A DNA stretch of 38,191 nt from Minisyncoccota bacterium (GCA_028704755.1 JAQWEU010000004.1:1-38191); one strand, 5' to 3'; counted from the stretch's first letter, positions 7,960-16,352 are shown. Program-made: numbers and translations. The notes: a model not told the origin generated them from the letters alone.

Positions 7960-8979
7960 TGTGCACAGACATATGGCGGTTTTTAGACAAATATGAAAAC
8001 ATCATATATTATGTGTACGAAAATACCAGAAAGTCCTCTAGAAGAGAGGCTTAGATGGGTCCTTCCTATCGTGAACAAGGAAGTAAGGCTCAAGGATGTA
8101 GCCATTCTCTTCCCTGGAGGGAAAAGGACCTTGGAGAGATGGGTTTCCTCGTATAAGAAGCATGGAGAACAAGGACTAGTCCCTAGATCTACTAGGCCTA
8201 GGAGTAATCCCAATGAGACACCTATTAGGATAAAGGAAAGGATTATTGAGATGAGGAACGAGGAGAAGCTATGTAGTAAGAAACTAAACTACAAATTACT
8301 TAAAGAAGGTATCTATGTTTCTGATAGCTTAATAGGAAAACTGATTAAGAAAGAAGGATTAACTAGGAAGTACAGGGCTAGGAAATTAAAATACAAGTAT
8401 ATCAAAGTTCCTTTGTCTTGTGGCGATTTAGTGGAAATAGATATAAAGTACGTCCCAGATAGCATTAACGGGCTTAAATACTACCAATTCACTGCTATAG
8501 ATTGTGCTAGTAGGTGGAGATACTTGAAAGTCTACAATGGAATGGGAAATGATTGCAGTATCCATTTCCTTGAGGAGGTACTAAGAATAGCTCCATTCAG
8601 GATAAGAGCAGTCAAGACGGATAACGGGGCCTGTTTCACTAACTACTATGTCGGATACAGGAAATCCACTGATACGAGTAATCCTAGACTTCATGGATTC
8701 GATATAGCTTGTATGAGGAACAGGGTGATCCATTATCTCATAGATCCAGGAAAGCCTGCTCAGAACGGGAAAGTGGAACGGAGTCATAGGACAGATCAAG
8801 AGATGTTCTATGATAGGAATAGGTTCAAGGATATCAGGGATCTGGAGAAGAAGATCAGGATATGGAACGAGAGATATAATGACTTAGAACATTGTGGATT
8901 AAAAGGAAAGACGCCCAATGAAATGGTCGTCCTTAGTGGGAAATAATCAATTAATTAATCCGCCAAATGTGTGTGCCTA
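7960..8979 (+). mobile_element. IS481-type insertion sequence
   Basis: An approximately 1.02-kb element with one transposase. The ends are imperfect inverted repeats: GCACAGACATATGGCGG at 7963-7979 and, inverted, GCACACACATTTGGCGG at 8960-8976, matching at 15 of 17. No convincing target-site duplication is visible, so the exact outer bases are uncertain. It lies between the promoter of the leftward Nudix gene and that of the rightward small membrane protein, and interrupts neither. Confidence 0.8.
7993..8946 (+). CDS. IS481-family DDE transposase
   Basis: A 317-aa transposase, apparently intact. Residues 10-125 form the DNA-binding helix-turn-helix region (a helix pair around KDVAILFPGGKRTLERW). 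The RNase-H-like integrase core follows with D150 (VEIDIKYV), D210 (KTDNGACF) and E262 (GKVERSHRT), the DDE triad, and the family signature PGKPAQNGKVERSH. The C-terminal RIWNERYNDLEHCGLKGKTPNEM segment is also typical. Length matches the family. No frameshift or stop is present, so it may still be active. Confidence 0.93.
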   Translation: MKTSYIMCTKIPESPLEERLRWVLPIVNKEVRLKDVAILFPGGKRTLERWVSSYKKHGEQGLVPRSTRPRSNPNETPIRIKERIIEMRNEEKLCSKKLNYKLLKEGIYVSDSLIGKLIKKEGLTRKYRARKLKYKYIKVPLSCGDLVEIDIKYVPDSINGLKYYQFTAIDCASRWRYLKVYNGMGNDCSIHFLEEVLRIAPFRIRAVKTDNGACFTNYYVGYRKSTDTSNPRLHGFDIACMRNRVIHYLIDPGKPAQNGKVERSHRTDQEMFYDRNRFKDIRDLEKKIRIWNERYNDLEHCGLKGKTPNEMVVLSGK

Positions 8980-9016
8980 AAACAAAAATTTTAAACATAT
9001 CTGGCTGCCTATACTA

Positions 9017-9045
9017 TTGACATATATATCACATTATTTTATAAT
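9017..9045 (+). promoter_or_regulatory. Consensus promoter giving a leaderless mRNA
   Basis: TTGACA (9017-9022), exactly 17 bases, TATAAT (9040-9045). With the usual 6-base discriminator, +1 falls on the A of the ATG at 9052. Confidence 0.8.
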
Positions 9046-9051
9046 AAATAT

Positions 9052-9279
9052 ATGGAAACCGAAGAAAGTATGGAGTGGAAAAAAGTGAAAATGATTTCCC
9101 TCCGAGCAGCTATAGAACTGGAAGTGATGAAGAATATAATTCTTCCAGGAATAGCAGCAATAATATTCTACATTGCAGCTATCTCATGGAAGCTTGATAA
9201 CGAAACTGCGATCATCGCAGGAGGAGGGATTTGGGGATTTTTCCTGATCATCTCCTGGTTAGAAACGGCTTTTAAATAG
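9052..9279 (+). CDS. Small two-TM membrane protein, leaderless
   Basis: A 75-aa protein not recognised as a known family. An acidic, charged N-terminus (METEESMEWKKVK) is followed by two hydrophobic segments (about 29-46 and 54-68) joined by a short KLDNET loop, so probably a membrane hairpin. The ATG is six bases after a perfect TATAAT, which predicts a transcript starting at the start codon. A strong terminator follows at once. It stands alone as a transcription unit beside the insertion sequence. Confidence 0.7.
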   Translation: METEESMEWKKVKMISLRAAIELEVMKNIILPGIAAIIFYIAAISWKLDNETAIIAGGGIWGFFLIISWLETAFK

Positions 9280-9286
9280 CCGCAAT

Positions 9287-9314
9287 ATCGCTTTTTTAAA
9301 AAGCGATTTTTTTT
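9287..9314 (+). terminator. Intrinsic terminator after the small membrane protein
   Basis: ATCGCTTTTTT-AAAAAGCGAT hairpin followed by a run of eight or more T. Confidence 0.85.
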
Positions 9315-9328
9315 ACTAAATACTATCT

Positions 9329-9358
9329 AAAAAAACCTCACCAAAAAAGATGAGATTT
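9329..9358 (-). terminator. Intrinsic terminator after murA
   Basis: CTCATC-TTTTTT-GGTGAG hairpin followed by GTTTTTTT on the minus strand, 26 bases past the murA stop. Confidence 0.75.
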
Positions 9359-9383
9359 TTGAATGACCTTGATAGATTAAACC

Positions 9384-10688
9384 TTATTTCTCCACTCTCT
9401 TTATATCCGCTCCTATCTTTCCTAGCCTCTCCTCTATCTTCTCGTAACCCCTATCTACTTGATAGATATTGCTGATAGTCGTCTGCCCCTCTGCTATCAA
9501 CCCAGCTATAATTAGCGAAGCTCCTCCCCTGAGATCGAATGATCCAACATCCTGTCCATACAATCTTGTAGGACCATTGACAATAGCCCTATGAGGATCA
9601 GCTAGAAATATATCAGCCCCCATCGAAGTCAGGCCTTCTAGATACTTCAATCTTCCTTCATAAAGCGGATCGTGAAGAATTGTCTGCCCCTTGGTCTGAG
9701 TAGCTAAGACTCCCATGACTTGTAATAGGTCTGAAGGAAATCCTGGAAAAGGCAGAGCTTGCACCTTTTTCACATTCAGATTCTTTGAAGGATTTATCTT
9801 TACATCGACTAACCCGTTCTCTCTTGGGATTATATCCATACTTACTCCGAATGATTTCAATTTCTTCAAGGGAAAGCTCAGGAATTTATACTCGACGTTC
9901 TTGATCAAGATATCTCCTTTCGTAGCGATCGCAAGGACGATGAACGTTCCAGCCTCTATCGGATCATACATTACGAAATGTCGGAACCCTTTCAGCTTCC
10001 TATTGCCCTCTATCTGAATATTATGAGTCCCTCCTCCGATTACCTTGACTCCCATTTCCTGCAATACCTCTATCAATTGAGTGTTAGGATAATCTACGTC
10101 AGCACCGAAAATAGACGTCTTGTTGAAAGTCGTAGCTAAAAGGACTGCATTAGCTGTTCCTGTCACACTTATCTCGTCCAATATCACGAAACAATCATCT
10201 TTTTTATTCTTGAGAACAAAAGAATAGATACTATGATCCTTATTCTTCTTTTTCTTCTTCTCCTTCTTGATATCCACTCCCATCTGCCTAAAAACATCCA
10301 AATGAGTATCGATTGATCTCACTCCGATCACACAACCTCCTGGTTGAGGCAATACAGCCTTTCCAAACCTAGCGAGCAGAGCCCCGATAAGAAGCACCGA
10401 CCCCCTGAACTTAAGAGCTAATTCTAAATTTATCTTCTTTGGATTAAGATTCTTAGCATTGATCCTGACCTTCCTCTCACTGAGCCATTCCACTTCCACC
10501 CCCATACTAGCATATATCTCAAAAAGCCTGAAAATATCTTCTATTAAAGGAATATTATCGACATAACAATCTTCATCAGTCAATAAAGTAGCAGCTAAGA
10601 CTGGAAAAGCTGCATTTTTTGAGCCAGCGACCTCTAATTCTCCAGAAAGTTTCTTCTTTCCCTGTATAATAAGTTTTTCATTGATCAT
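9384..10688 (-). CDS. murA: UDP-N-acetylglucosamine 1-carboxyvinyltransferase
   Basis: A 434-aa enzyme for the first committed step of peptidoglycan synthesis (transfer of enolpyruvate to UDP-GlcNAc). The active-site Lys-Asn pair is at K24-N25 (AGSKNAAFPVLAA) and the catalytic Cys is in QPGGCVIGVRSIDTHL near residue 120, so the enzyme is of the fosfomycin-sensitive Cys type. A lysine-rich surface insertion (KKEKKKKKNKDHS, about 145-157) is unusual. It follows the second mreB by one base, so the two are translated from one mRNA; this links wall precursor supply to the cytoskeleton. No SD: GCAAAAAAATAAG precedes the ATG. Confidence 0.96.
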   Translation of the reverse strand: MINEKLIIQGKKKLSGELEVAGSKNAAFPVLAATLLTDEDCYVDNIPLIEDIFRLFEIYASMGVEVEWLSERKVRINAKNLNPKKINLELALKFRGSVLLIGALLARFGKAVLPQPGGCVIGVRSIDTHLDVFRQMGVDIKKEKKKKKNKDHSIYSFVLKNKKDDCFVILDEISVTGTANAVLLATTFNKTSIFGADVDYPNTQLIEVLQEMGVKVIGGGTHNIQIEGNRKLKGFRHFVMYDPIEAGTFIVLAIATKGDILIKNVEYKFLSFPLKKLKSFGVSMDIIPRENGLVDVKINPSKNLNVKKVQALPFPGFPSDLLQVMGVLATQTKGQTILHDPLYEGRLKYLEGLTSMGADIFLADPHRAIVNGPTRLYGQDVGSFDLRGGASLIIAGLIAEGQTTISNIYQVDRGYEKIEERLGKIGADIKRVEK

Positions 10689-10689
10689 C

Positions 10690-11691
10690 TTATTTTTTTG
10701 CCATTATACTTCTCTTATAAACATCCAAGTTATCAAGCATTGCTCCAGTCCCCTTAGCCACGCAGGACAAAGGATCCTCGGCTAAGAAACAAGGAACACC
10801 CGTTGCTTCAGAGAACAATGAAGCGATATTCCTCAGGCATGCTCCACCTCCAGCTATTACCATTCCTTTATCCATTATGTCAGCTGACAACTCTGGTGGC
10901 GTCTCTCTCAAAACATTCTTGATGCACTGGATTATGTCCTTGAGCGGATCTGCAATCGCAATACATATCTCATTCGAACTGACTTTGATCGTCTTAGGTA
11001 ATCCGAGCATCAGATCGCGTCCTTTGATCTCCAGATACTTCGGATCCTTTTCATGGACAGCTGTTCCGATCTTTATCTTGATATCCTCGGCAGTCTGTTC
11101 TCCTATAGCTAGATTGTACTTATCCTTTATGAAATCAGTAATAGCGATATCAAGCTTATCTCCCGCCACTCTCAAGGAATAAGAATTAACGATTCCTCCG
11201 AGCGAGATCACCGCTACTTCCGTAGTTCCACCACCGATATCGACTATCATATGCCCAGAAGAAGAATTGATCGGTATTCCCGCCCCGATTGCTGACAATA
11301 TCGGCTCTTTAGCTAAAAAAACATCCTTGGCTCCTGCCCAAATTCCAGATTCTATTACCGCCCTCTTCTCAGTAGAACTCACGCCAGCTGGGACTCCGAT
11401 CAGAAGTTCTGGCTTGAAAAACCTCATAAAACCAGTATTTACCGTATTAATAAAATGTTTGAGCATCGCTTGAGTAGTCCTATAATCCGCGATAACTCCC
11501 TCCCTAAGAGGTCTATAGACCCTTATCGTATCAGGAGTCCTTCCTATCATCTCTTTTGCCTCCAACCCCACCGCCATTACCTTATTATCGGTCAAAGAAA
11601 CAGCCACAACTGATGGTTCATTCATTACAATACCCTTGTTTGGTATGAATACCAAAGAATTTTTTGTCCCTAAGTCGATTCCTATTTTCAT
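10690..11691 (-). CDS. mreB: MreB paralogue lacking the N-terminal membrane helix
   Basis: A 333-aa actin-like ATPase. It starts directly with MKIGIDLGTKNSLVF, so the amphipathic helix seen in the other MreB (2161-3228) is absent. The nucleotide motifs are intact: IDLGTKN, DIGGGTTEVAVISLGG and IAGGGACLRN. It could be a second MreB or an Mbl-like protein that co-polymerises with the first, or a cytosolic form. It forms an operon with murA. SD-like GAGAAAAGG directly abuts the ATG. Confidence 0.93.
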   Translation of the reverse strand: MKIGIDLGTKNSLVFIPNKGIVMNEPSVVAVSLTDNKVMAVGLEAKEMIGRTPDTIRVYRPLREGVIADYRTTQAMLKHFINTVNTGFMRFFKPELLIGVPAGVSSTEKRAVIESGIWAGAKDVFLAKEPILSAIGAGIPINSSSGHMIVDIGGGTTEVAVISLGGIVNSYSLRVAGDKLDIAITDFIKDKYNLAIGEQTAEDIKIKIGTAVHEKDPKYLEIKGRDLMLGLPKTIKVSSNEICIAIADPLKDIIQCIKNVLRETPPELSADIMDKGMVIAGGGACLRNIASLFSEATGVPCFLAEDPLSCVAKGTGAMLDNLDVYKRSIMAKK

Positions 11692-11741
11692 CCTTTTCTC
11701 AATATTATTAATAATTTATCCTTATCCGTTGGATCAAGTTA

Positions 11742-11770
11742 ATTCTAGCCAATAAAACCCACTTTGGCAA
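11742..11770 (-). promoter_or_regulatory. Promoter of the mreB-murA operon
   Basis: TTGCCA (11770-11765), 17 bases, TAGAAT (11747-11742) on the minus strand. Confidence 0.6.
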
Positions 11771-11787
11771 GTCTAGGAATGGATGAC

Positions 11788-11816
11788 AAAAAAAGAGCAG
11801 GAAAACCCTGCTCTTT
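11788..11816 (-). terminator. Intrinsic terminator after the PEGA protein gene
   Basis: AGAGCAGG-GTTTT-CCTGCTCT hairpin followed by TTTTTTT on the minus strand. Confidence 0.88.
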
Positions 11817-11823
11817 GGATAAT

Positions 11824-13179
11824 TTATGGCAATATCTGGCTCGATTTCAGCAACTGTCCATCATTGAGGACGATCAAGACTTTCTGGACCTTATTGAACC
11901 AGATACTCGAGTATTTGCTTCCTGATAATTCGAAGAAATTTATCCTATCCCTTATATCTATCTCACTTATCCTTATCTTTCCTCCGATTATCGCTGAAAA
12001 ATAATCATCATCCACCCAGACAATATCATTTATCTTCTCAGAGAACCTGGATAAGAAGATGAAGGAATCAGCCTTCTTGAAAAACGGACTCTCAAAATCC
12101 TTAAGGAGCATCAACCATATCTCATTCCCGTTAGTGAATATTATCTTATCAGACCATATCCTATACTTCACCTCACTCGAAGACTCAATAACCTTCACGA
12201 AGCTCTTGGTCGGATTGTTATAAAAATAATAGACTTTATCATTTTCTATCATGAATATCCTTCCTTCTATGGTCTTCAGCCTATAATCAGCATCTTTCTT
12301 GAAAGGAAAAGGATTCTTAGTCAGTACCTCCTTTGTCTTTATATACACGTTAGTCCTCACAAGAATGCCATTTTCTAAGGTATATAATCCATCCCCATGC
12401 AAGGCAAAACCAGTCACGCTCTCTTCCTTTATCAGATCCTTCTTATTAGTCGTCAAGTTCAAGGAATAAAGCTTGTTCTTGGATAAATAATATATGTTAT
12501 TATTCCCATTGAATTCAGGGTATTGGATCGTCTTATCGAGAGCAGTGATAAGTTTTAGCTTTTCTGTTGCTCCCTCAATCATCGACAGGATATAATACTT
12601 AGAATCAGTCAAGGTTATCAAGGCTTTTTGTTGATCAGGAGAAAACTCCACTTTTTTAACCTTCTTTATCGCCTTGAACTCTTCAGCCGACAGAACATCT
12701 CGATTAATATCATTTATCACATCAAAAAACACCAGCTTATCAGCAGTAGTCTGGATCAAGAACTTGAAATCTCCTATCTCGAAGACATTCTTCACATCCT
12801 TCAAGATCGGACTGAAAGAAATGTTCTCAGGGAATAAGATGACGTTCTGGGCCTTAGTCACTAGCTGCTCTTCCACTTCCAGGTCCTTCTCCCAAGAGAA
12901 ATAGCCATCTTTCTTGATCTTGATATTATGGATAGCCGGATGCAATTTCTGTATCAATAGGTCCCTGCTGAAAGGACTGGTAATATCGACGTACTTATCG
13001 TCAATAAAAACAGACGCCTCTGATTGCAAAGTCTTTATATATACCCCACCCGTCTCGACGAACTTCCTCTTGCCAAAATCAAGATTATATCCTTGTGCAT
13101 TCAATAGCACCAAAGCAGTAACAACGATAAAGCCTAAAGTCAGGATTGAAACAAAGACAAACTTAATATTCTTATTCAT
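11824..13179 (-). CDS. Membrane-anchored PEGA-domain protein with a beta-propeller-like body
   Basis: A 451-aa protein. One N-terminal TM helix (about 6-27, FVFVSILTLGFIVVTALVLL) anchors it, with the rest outside. Residues about 44-115 match the PEGA pattern (GGVYIKTLQSEASVFIDDKY, then LHPAIHNIKIKKDGYFSWEK). The rest has repeated short strands (KVEFSPDQQKALIT, YYILSM, DNDKVYYFY-like) resembling a beta-propeller, as is common for PEGA proteins of this phylum. Function is unknown, probably binding at the envelope. The leader is predicted to be only about 3 bases. It lies 51 bases after the pilin-like gene. Confidence 0.75.
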   Translation of the reverse strand: MNKNIKFVFVSILTLGFIVVTALVLLNAQGYNLDFGKRKFVETGGVYIKTLQSEASVFIDDKYVDITSPFSRDLLIQKLHPAIHNIKIKKDGYFSWEKDLEVEEQLVTKAQNVILFPENISFSPILKDVKNVFEIGDFKFLIQTTADKLVFFDVINDINRDVLSAEEFKAIKKVKKVEFSPDQQKALITLTDSKYYILSMIEGATEKLKLITALDKTIQYPEFNGNNNIYYLSKNKLYSLNLTTNKKDLIKEESVTGFALHGDGLYTLENGILVRTNVYIKTKEVLTKNPFPFKKDADYRLKTIEGRIFMIENDKVYYFYNNPTKSFVKVIESSSEVKYRIWSDKIIFTNGNEIWLMLLKDFESPFFKKADSFIFLSRFSEKINDIVWVDDDYFSAIIGGKIRISEIDIRDRINFFELSGSKYSSIWFNKVQKVLIVLNDGQLLKSSQILP

Positions 13180-13189
13180 ATTAGGATAT

Positions 13190-13218
13190 ATAATATAATA
13201 AAATTAGGATATTGTAAA
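13190..13218 (-). promoter_or_regulatory. Promoter of the PEGA protein gene, near-leaderless
   Basis: TTTACA (13218-13213), 17 bases, TATTAT (13195-13190). +1 is expected near 13183, about 3 bases before the ATG. Confidence 0.5.
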
Positions 13219-13230
13219 TATACCGAAATA

Positions 13231-14454
13231 CTACCTGAACCAGGTTCTTGACCACTTAGTCCCATTTGCTTCAACGCCATTAATACATGGACCAGACCCT
13301 CTACAAGAGGAACAATAATTAGTACTCCTTGAGAACCAACAAGAGCCAGTTCCATGTATATCGGTCTGGAAACCGACCGCAGCATAATTAGTACTCAATA
13401 GATCGTTCTCGTTCACTGAATAATTACTACAATGAGTAACATTATCCGAACTTCCAGAATAAGTCATCCTACAATTAGGAACCTCATACCAATGATGAGT
13501 TATCTTTTCTTGATAAGAGTAAAGATCCCTCAATACCTCTAGGTGAGAAGGTGTCAGATTCCTTGCATAAGCCATATTCGCACCCGAATTCACCTCTTCT
13601 CTTATTTCAGAAAAAGGAGCTAGGGTACCTTTATAAATACCAGTCGTAGTAGGCTCCCCTCCTTGGATGTCGAATGTGATCGGCCAAGCAGCCTCATTGG
13701 CATAAGGAGTGCTAGTCTTCATGAAAGTTATAAGAAGAGTCCATCCACCTCCATCAGTGGTCATATCGCAATAAGCTTGGAATTTGTTAGAAGGATCACC
13801 TCCATCAGTATCAAGGTAATATGCCTTGTCTCCAGTAGAACTTCCATCATCCAAAATAGCTTTGCAGGATGAAGCAGGATTACTGACAATGCCGAGCAGA
13901 GTATTGGCAGAACAACTGTCTACAGTCGAACCACTACATATCCAAGTCCATGGACCAGTTCCAGAAACAGAGGAAGGAGTTCCAGAAATACATAGACCGC
14001 TAGTAGGAGCTGAAGCTAGATTATCTCCATCAGCAGGACCACAAGCTCCTGAGATGGGCGACCTCTCTATATACTCCCCGGTAGGAGAATCAAAATAGTA
14101 TTCATTAGTATTGGATAACCTGGAAGTGATGGTGAAATTGACTCCATCAGCTGATTCATATGAATAATATGAACCATTAGGATCACGCAGTACTGAAGCA
14201 CTGCCGAATATCTCATCAGAACTGCAATCGCTTCCGATATTGCATCCGTCTGCATCAATCAGTAATGGAGTATCAGGATGATTGGTCTTGTATATCATGA
14301 TCGCCTTGGATAGCTGGTTGATATCAGCCTTTCTCCTCGCGTCGCTAGCTGCCCCCTGTGCTCCACCCATGGAAGCGATGATGAAACCAGCCAGGATACC
14401 GATGATGGCTATGACTACTAATAATTCGATAAGAGTGAAACCTCTTCTTTGCAT
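13231..14454 (-). CDS. Type IV pilin-like protein with Cys module and fibrinogen-like C-terminal domain
   Basis: A 407-aa prepilin. The leader MQRRG is cut before FTLIELLVVIAIIGILAG, the classical class III signal with E5. A pseudopilin-like region (about 35-130) includes DARRKADINQLSKAI. Residues about 135-190 repeat the module seen in the 1-1974 protein (GACGPADGD, SAPTSGLC, GPWTWICSGS, C). From about 195, SCKAILDDG, a YYLDTDG segment and YCDMTTDGGGWTLL match the start of fibrinogen-related domains, followed by a Cys-rich end ending KWSRTWFR. Likely a surface-exposed minor pilin or adhesin; fibrinogen-related domains often bind sugars. The size, about three times a normal pilin, supports a tip or adhesive role. 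Confidence 0.85.
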   Translation of the reverse strand: MQRRGFTLIELLVVIAIIGILAGFIIASMGGAQGAASDARRKADINQLSKAIMIYKTNHPDTPLLIDADGCNIGSDCSSDEIFGSASVLRDPNGSYYSYESADGVNFTITSRLSNTNEYYFDSPTGEYIERSPISGACGPADGDNLASAPTSGLCISGTPSSVSGTGPWTWICSGSTVDSCSANTLLGIVSNPASSCKAILDDGSSTGDKAYYLDTDGGDPSNKFQAYCDMTTDGGGWTLLITFMKTSTPYANEAAWPITFDIQGGEPTTTGIYKGTLAPFSEIREEVNSGANMAYARNLTPSHLEVLRDLYSYQEKITHHWYEVPNCRMTYSGSSDNVTHCSNYSVNENDLLSTNYAAVGFQTDIHGTGSCWFSRSTNYCSSCRGSGPCINGVEANGTKWSRTWFR

Positions 14455-14697
14455 ATAATTCTTTAAATATGATTATAAATACATTTTACCAAAAAAAGAA
14501 GTATGCTACAAATAAAAAAAATAAGCTTTAAAAAAAGCTTTATTTATGAATACTATTATAAATATTCGATATTAAATATTAGAAATTTAATATTACTATG
14601 AAAAGTGCTATATGATTTTTATCTTCAATGAACGATATTGGATGAAATTGATATGAATATTGAAATTTAATATATTAAGAGTTGTTTCAATATGGTT
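14455..14697. other. Gene-free AT-rich gap
   Basis: It holds the leader of the pilin-like gene (possible -10 TATAAT at 14477-14472), the terminator at 14511-14543 and about 150 bases of AT-rich sequence with short inverted repeats that would be the 3' UTR of the 14698 gene. No ORF of note. Confidence 0.5.
14511..14543 (-). terminator. Intrinsic terminator of the 6-TM gene group
   Basis: AAGCTT-TTTTTA-AAGCTT hairpin followed by ATTTTTTTT on the minus strand, about 150 bases past the last stop codon. Confidence 0.65.
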
Positions 14698-15516
14698 TTA
14701 TACGCCTTCTGGCCTTCTATAATATCTTCGATCTCTAGAATATCCGAAACAATCGATAAAATCGTTACTTTCAGGTGTGGGGACAGGTTCATATCTTTGC
14801 CCTCCCCTATAATAACAGGTCTTTCCTGAATAATTCAGATTACGATATATGTATTTATCGAGACTTTCATAATTATACGACTCTTCGACGATAAAGTTAT
14901 AAATATATGCCACAATGCCGGCAATTATTATTCCAGAAAAGAATATCTCTGAATAATTAACTACCCCCTTTGCAACATAACAGAATATTAGAAGTCCTCC
15001 TATTCCGCATGAAAATGCCATCTTTCCCTTTTCTATCCGATTGATCCCGAGAAACACGATGCCCTGATGATTCAACATAGCCATCTTCAACTGGTCAAAG
15101 CCGAGCAAAGATGAAACTTCTTCCTTGAAAATTACTATATATAGCAACGCTAATAATGTAGGAAATGCTCCTAAGGGGAACATGATATATCCCAGATTAC
15201 CAAGCAAGGCGACTATTGATAGTCCGACTCCGCATTTCGCGAAGAATAATAACTTCAGAGAATTAAGGTGACGTATCTCCTTCTCCAACTGCTTGAACGT
15301 TTTATCAATATGCGAGCTTACGATAGACGAAAACCCTCTACGAAATTCAGAATAAAGATATACTCCGAAAAATAATACACCAGCTGTCGCGAAAAAGACC
15401 CTAGCATTTTCCATTCCCCCCGCAAATAATGCAAAGATCAGGAATGTGGTCGACATCAATCCGATACCTTTGAGTTCCTCATCAAGGACCCTTATGACAT
15501 ACTTCTTACTGCTCAA
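14698..15516 (-). CDS. Orphan multi-TM protein, third member of a paralogous trio
   Basis: No family is recognised. It has about six hydrophobic segments in two groups separated by cytosolic loops, the same layout as the genes at 15590 and 16377, but is more diverged. The C-terminal tail of about 55 residues is soluble and rich in Tyr, Arg and Cys (CYYRGGQRYEP, GYSRDRRYYRRPEGV). The frame is open from an ATG at 15561, but AAGGTGA five bases before the TTG at 15516 is the best SD, and the encoded protein then starts near SSKKYV like its relatives. A GTG at 15525 is another option. It may be co-transcribed with the 15590 gene. Confidence 0.65.
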   Translation of the reverse strand: MSSKKYVIRVLDEELKGIGLMSTTFLIFALFAGGMENARVFFATAGVLFFGVYLYSEFRRGFSSIVSSHIDKTFKQLEKEIRHLNSLKLLFFAKCGVGLSIVALLGNLGYIMFPLGAFPTLLALLYIVIFKEEVSSLLGFDQLKMAMLNHQGIVFLGINRIEKGKMAFSCGIGGLLIFCYVAKGVVNYSEIFFSGIIIAGIVAYIYNFIVEESYNYESLDKYIYRNLNYSGKTCYYRGGQRYEPVPTPESNDFIDCFGYSRDRRYYRRPEGV

Positions 15517-15589
15517 CGGAGTCACCTTTATCCAAAATACCTCTTGGACGATTATCATCATGAACTATGATGACAAATTTCAATAAAGT

Positions 15590-16285
15590 TTACACGTATG
15601 CACAACCTCTTCTTCTCCTCGTTTCCCTCGGATTAAGACTACCGACCATATTACTGTAGATATTATCTACATCATAATCGAATAGCCCTCTATAGAAATA
15701 AAGTACCATGCCTACTATGAATACATAAACGAATAAGGCACTCAGGCTATCGATCAATGCCAATGACGTTACGAAAATCATTCCCATCGCAAGAGCGATA
15801 AGGATAAAGATTGCCCTAGAAGAATACACGGAACTGATTATCTCCAGCTCAGTCTCTTCAAGAGATTTTACTACTTTCCTTCCTTTGAAATAATCTATAT
15901 ATTCAACAATTTCCTTCCTGAATATGAAAGCTAGGCCGAACATAAGCAAAAGCAATGCATTCGAAGAATCGAACGAAAACCTGCCAGTTACATCAATTAC
16001 CCTGAAGAACGTGATGAACACGATCAGGTAAAAAAGACTGGTCCATCTCTTGAAATTCAAGGACTCGATCAGTTTTTCATGCTGCTCGAAATCCACTTTC
16101 GTGTCGAAAGAGAATCTTGTGGCATCCTCGATAAAATAATTTTTAAAGAGCAACGCGCAAGAGAATGCTACTAGCATCAGGCAGCTCATCGGTTGACTGA
16201 TAATGTCAGCAAAGAGCATTATCACGGCAATACACAAGACCGATCCGAAAATCAGCCACTCGTTGTTCTTGACTTTTTTTGCCAT
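15590..16285 (-). CDS. Orphan 6-TM protein, second member of the trio
   Basis: The chosen start at 16285 gives MAKKVKNNEW and is preceded by AGAGGTG with six bases of spacing. The ATG at 16312 would lie at the promoter start and is rejected. The 231-aa protein has six hydrophobic segments in a 2+2+2 pattern. A conserved loop shared with the 16377 protein reads EETELEIISSVYSSRAIF here and EEVELGLMSSIYNARAIF there, and HEK after TM2 is also shared. The tail is Arg-rich (RETRRRRGCAYV). Function unknown. The SD lies in a small hairpin ACACC-AAGA-GGTGT, which could modulate translation. Confidence 0.72.
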   Translation of the reverse strand: MAKKVKNNEWLIFGSVLCIAVIMLFADIISQPMSCLMLVAFSCALLFKNYFIEDATRFSFDTKVDFEQHEKLIESLNFKRWTSLFYLIVFITFFRVIDVTGRFSFDSSNALLLLMFGLAFIFRKEIVEYIDYFKGRKVVKSLEETELEIISSVYSSRAIFILIALAMGMIFVTSLALIDSLSALFVYVFIVGMVLYFYRGLFDYDVDNIYSNMVGSLNPRETRRRRGCAYV

Positions 16286-16324
16286 TTGAAACACCTCTTG
16301 GTGTAAGGTCATTATTTATCATTT

Positions 16325-16352
16325 TTTCCCATAAGTCAATCAATTATTCAAC
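16325..16352 (-). promoter_or_regulatory. Promoter of the second 6-TM gene
   Basis: On the minus strand TTGACT is followed 17 bases later by AATAAT, just downstream of the terminator of the preceding gene. The mRNA would start close to CTTACACCAAGAGGTG. Box limits are approximate. Confidence 0.5.

Noticed and set aside
7955-8985. Target-site duplication for the insertion sequence
   Set aside because: No matching direct repeat of 3 bases or more was found beside the inverted repeats.
16286-16312. Upstream ATG start for the second 6-TM protein
   Set aside because: It coincides with the predicted transcription start and lies before the SD AGAGGTG. The start at 16285 fits both the SD and the homologue.
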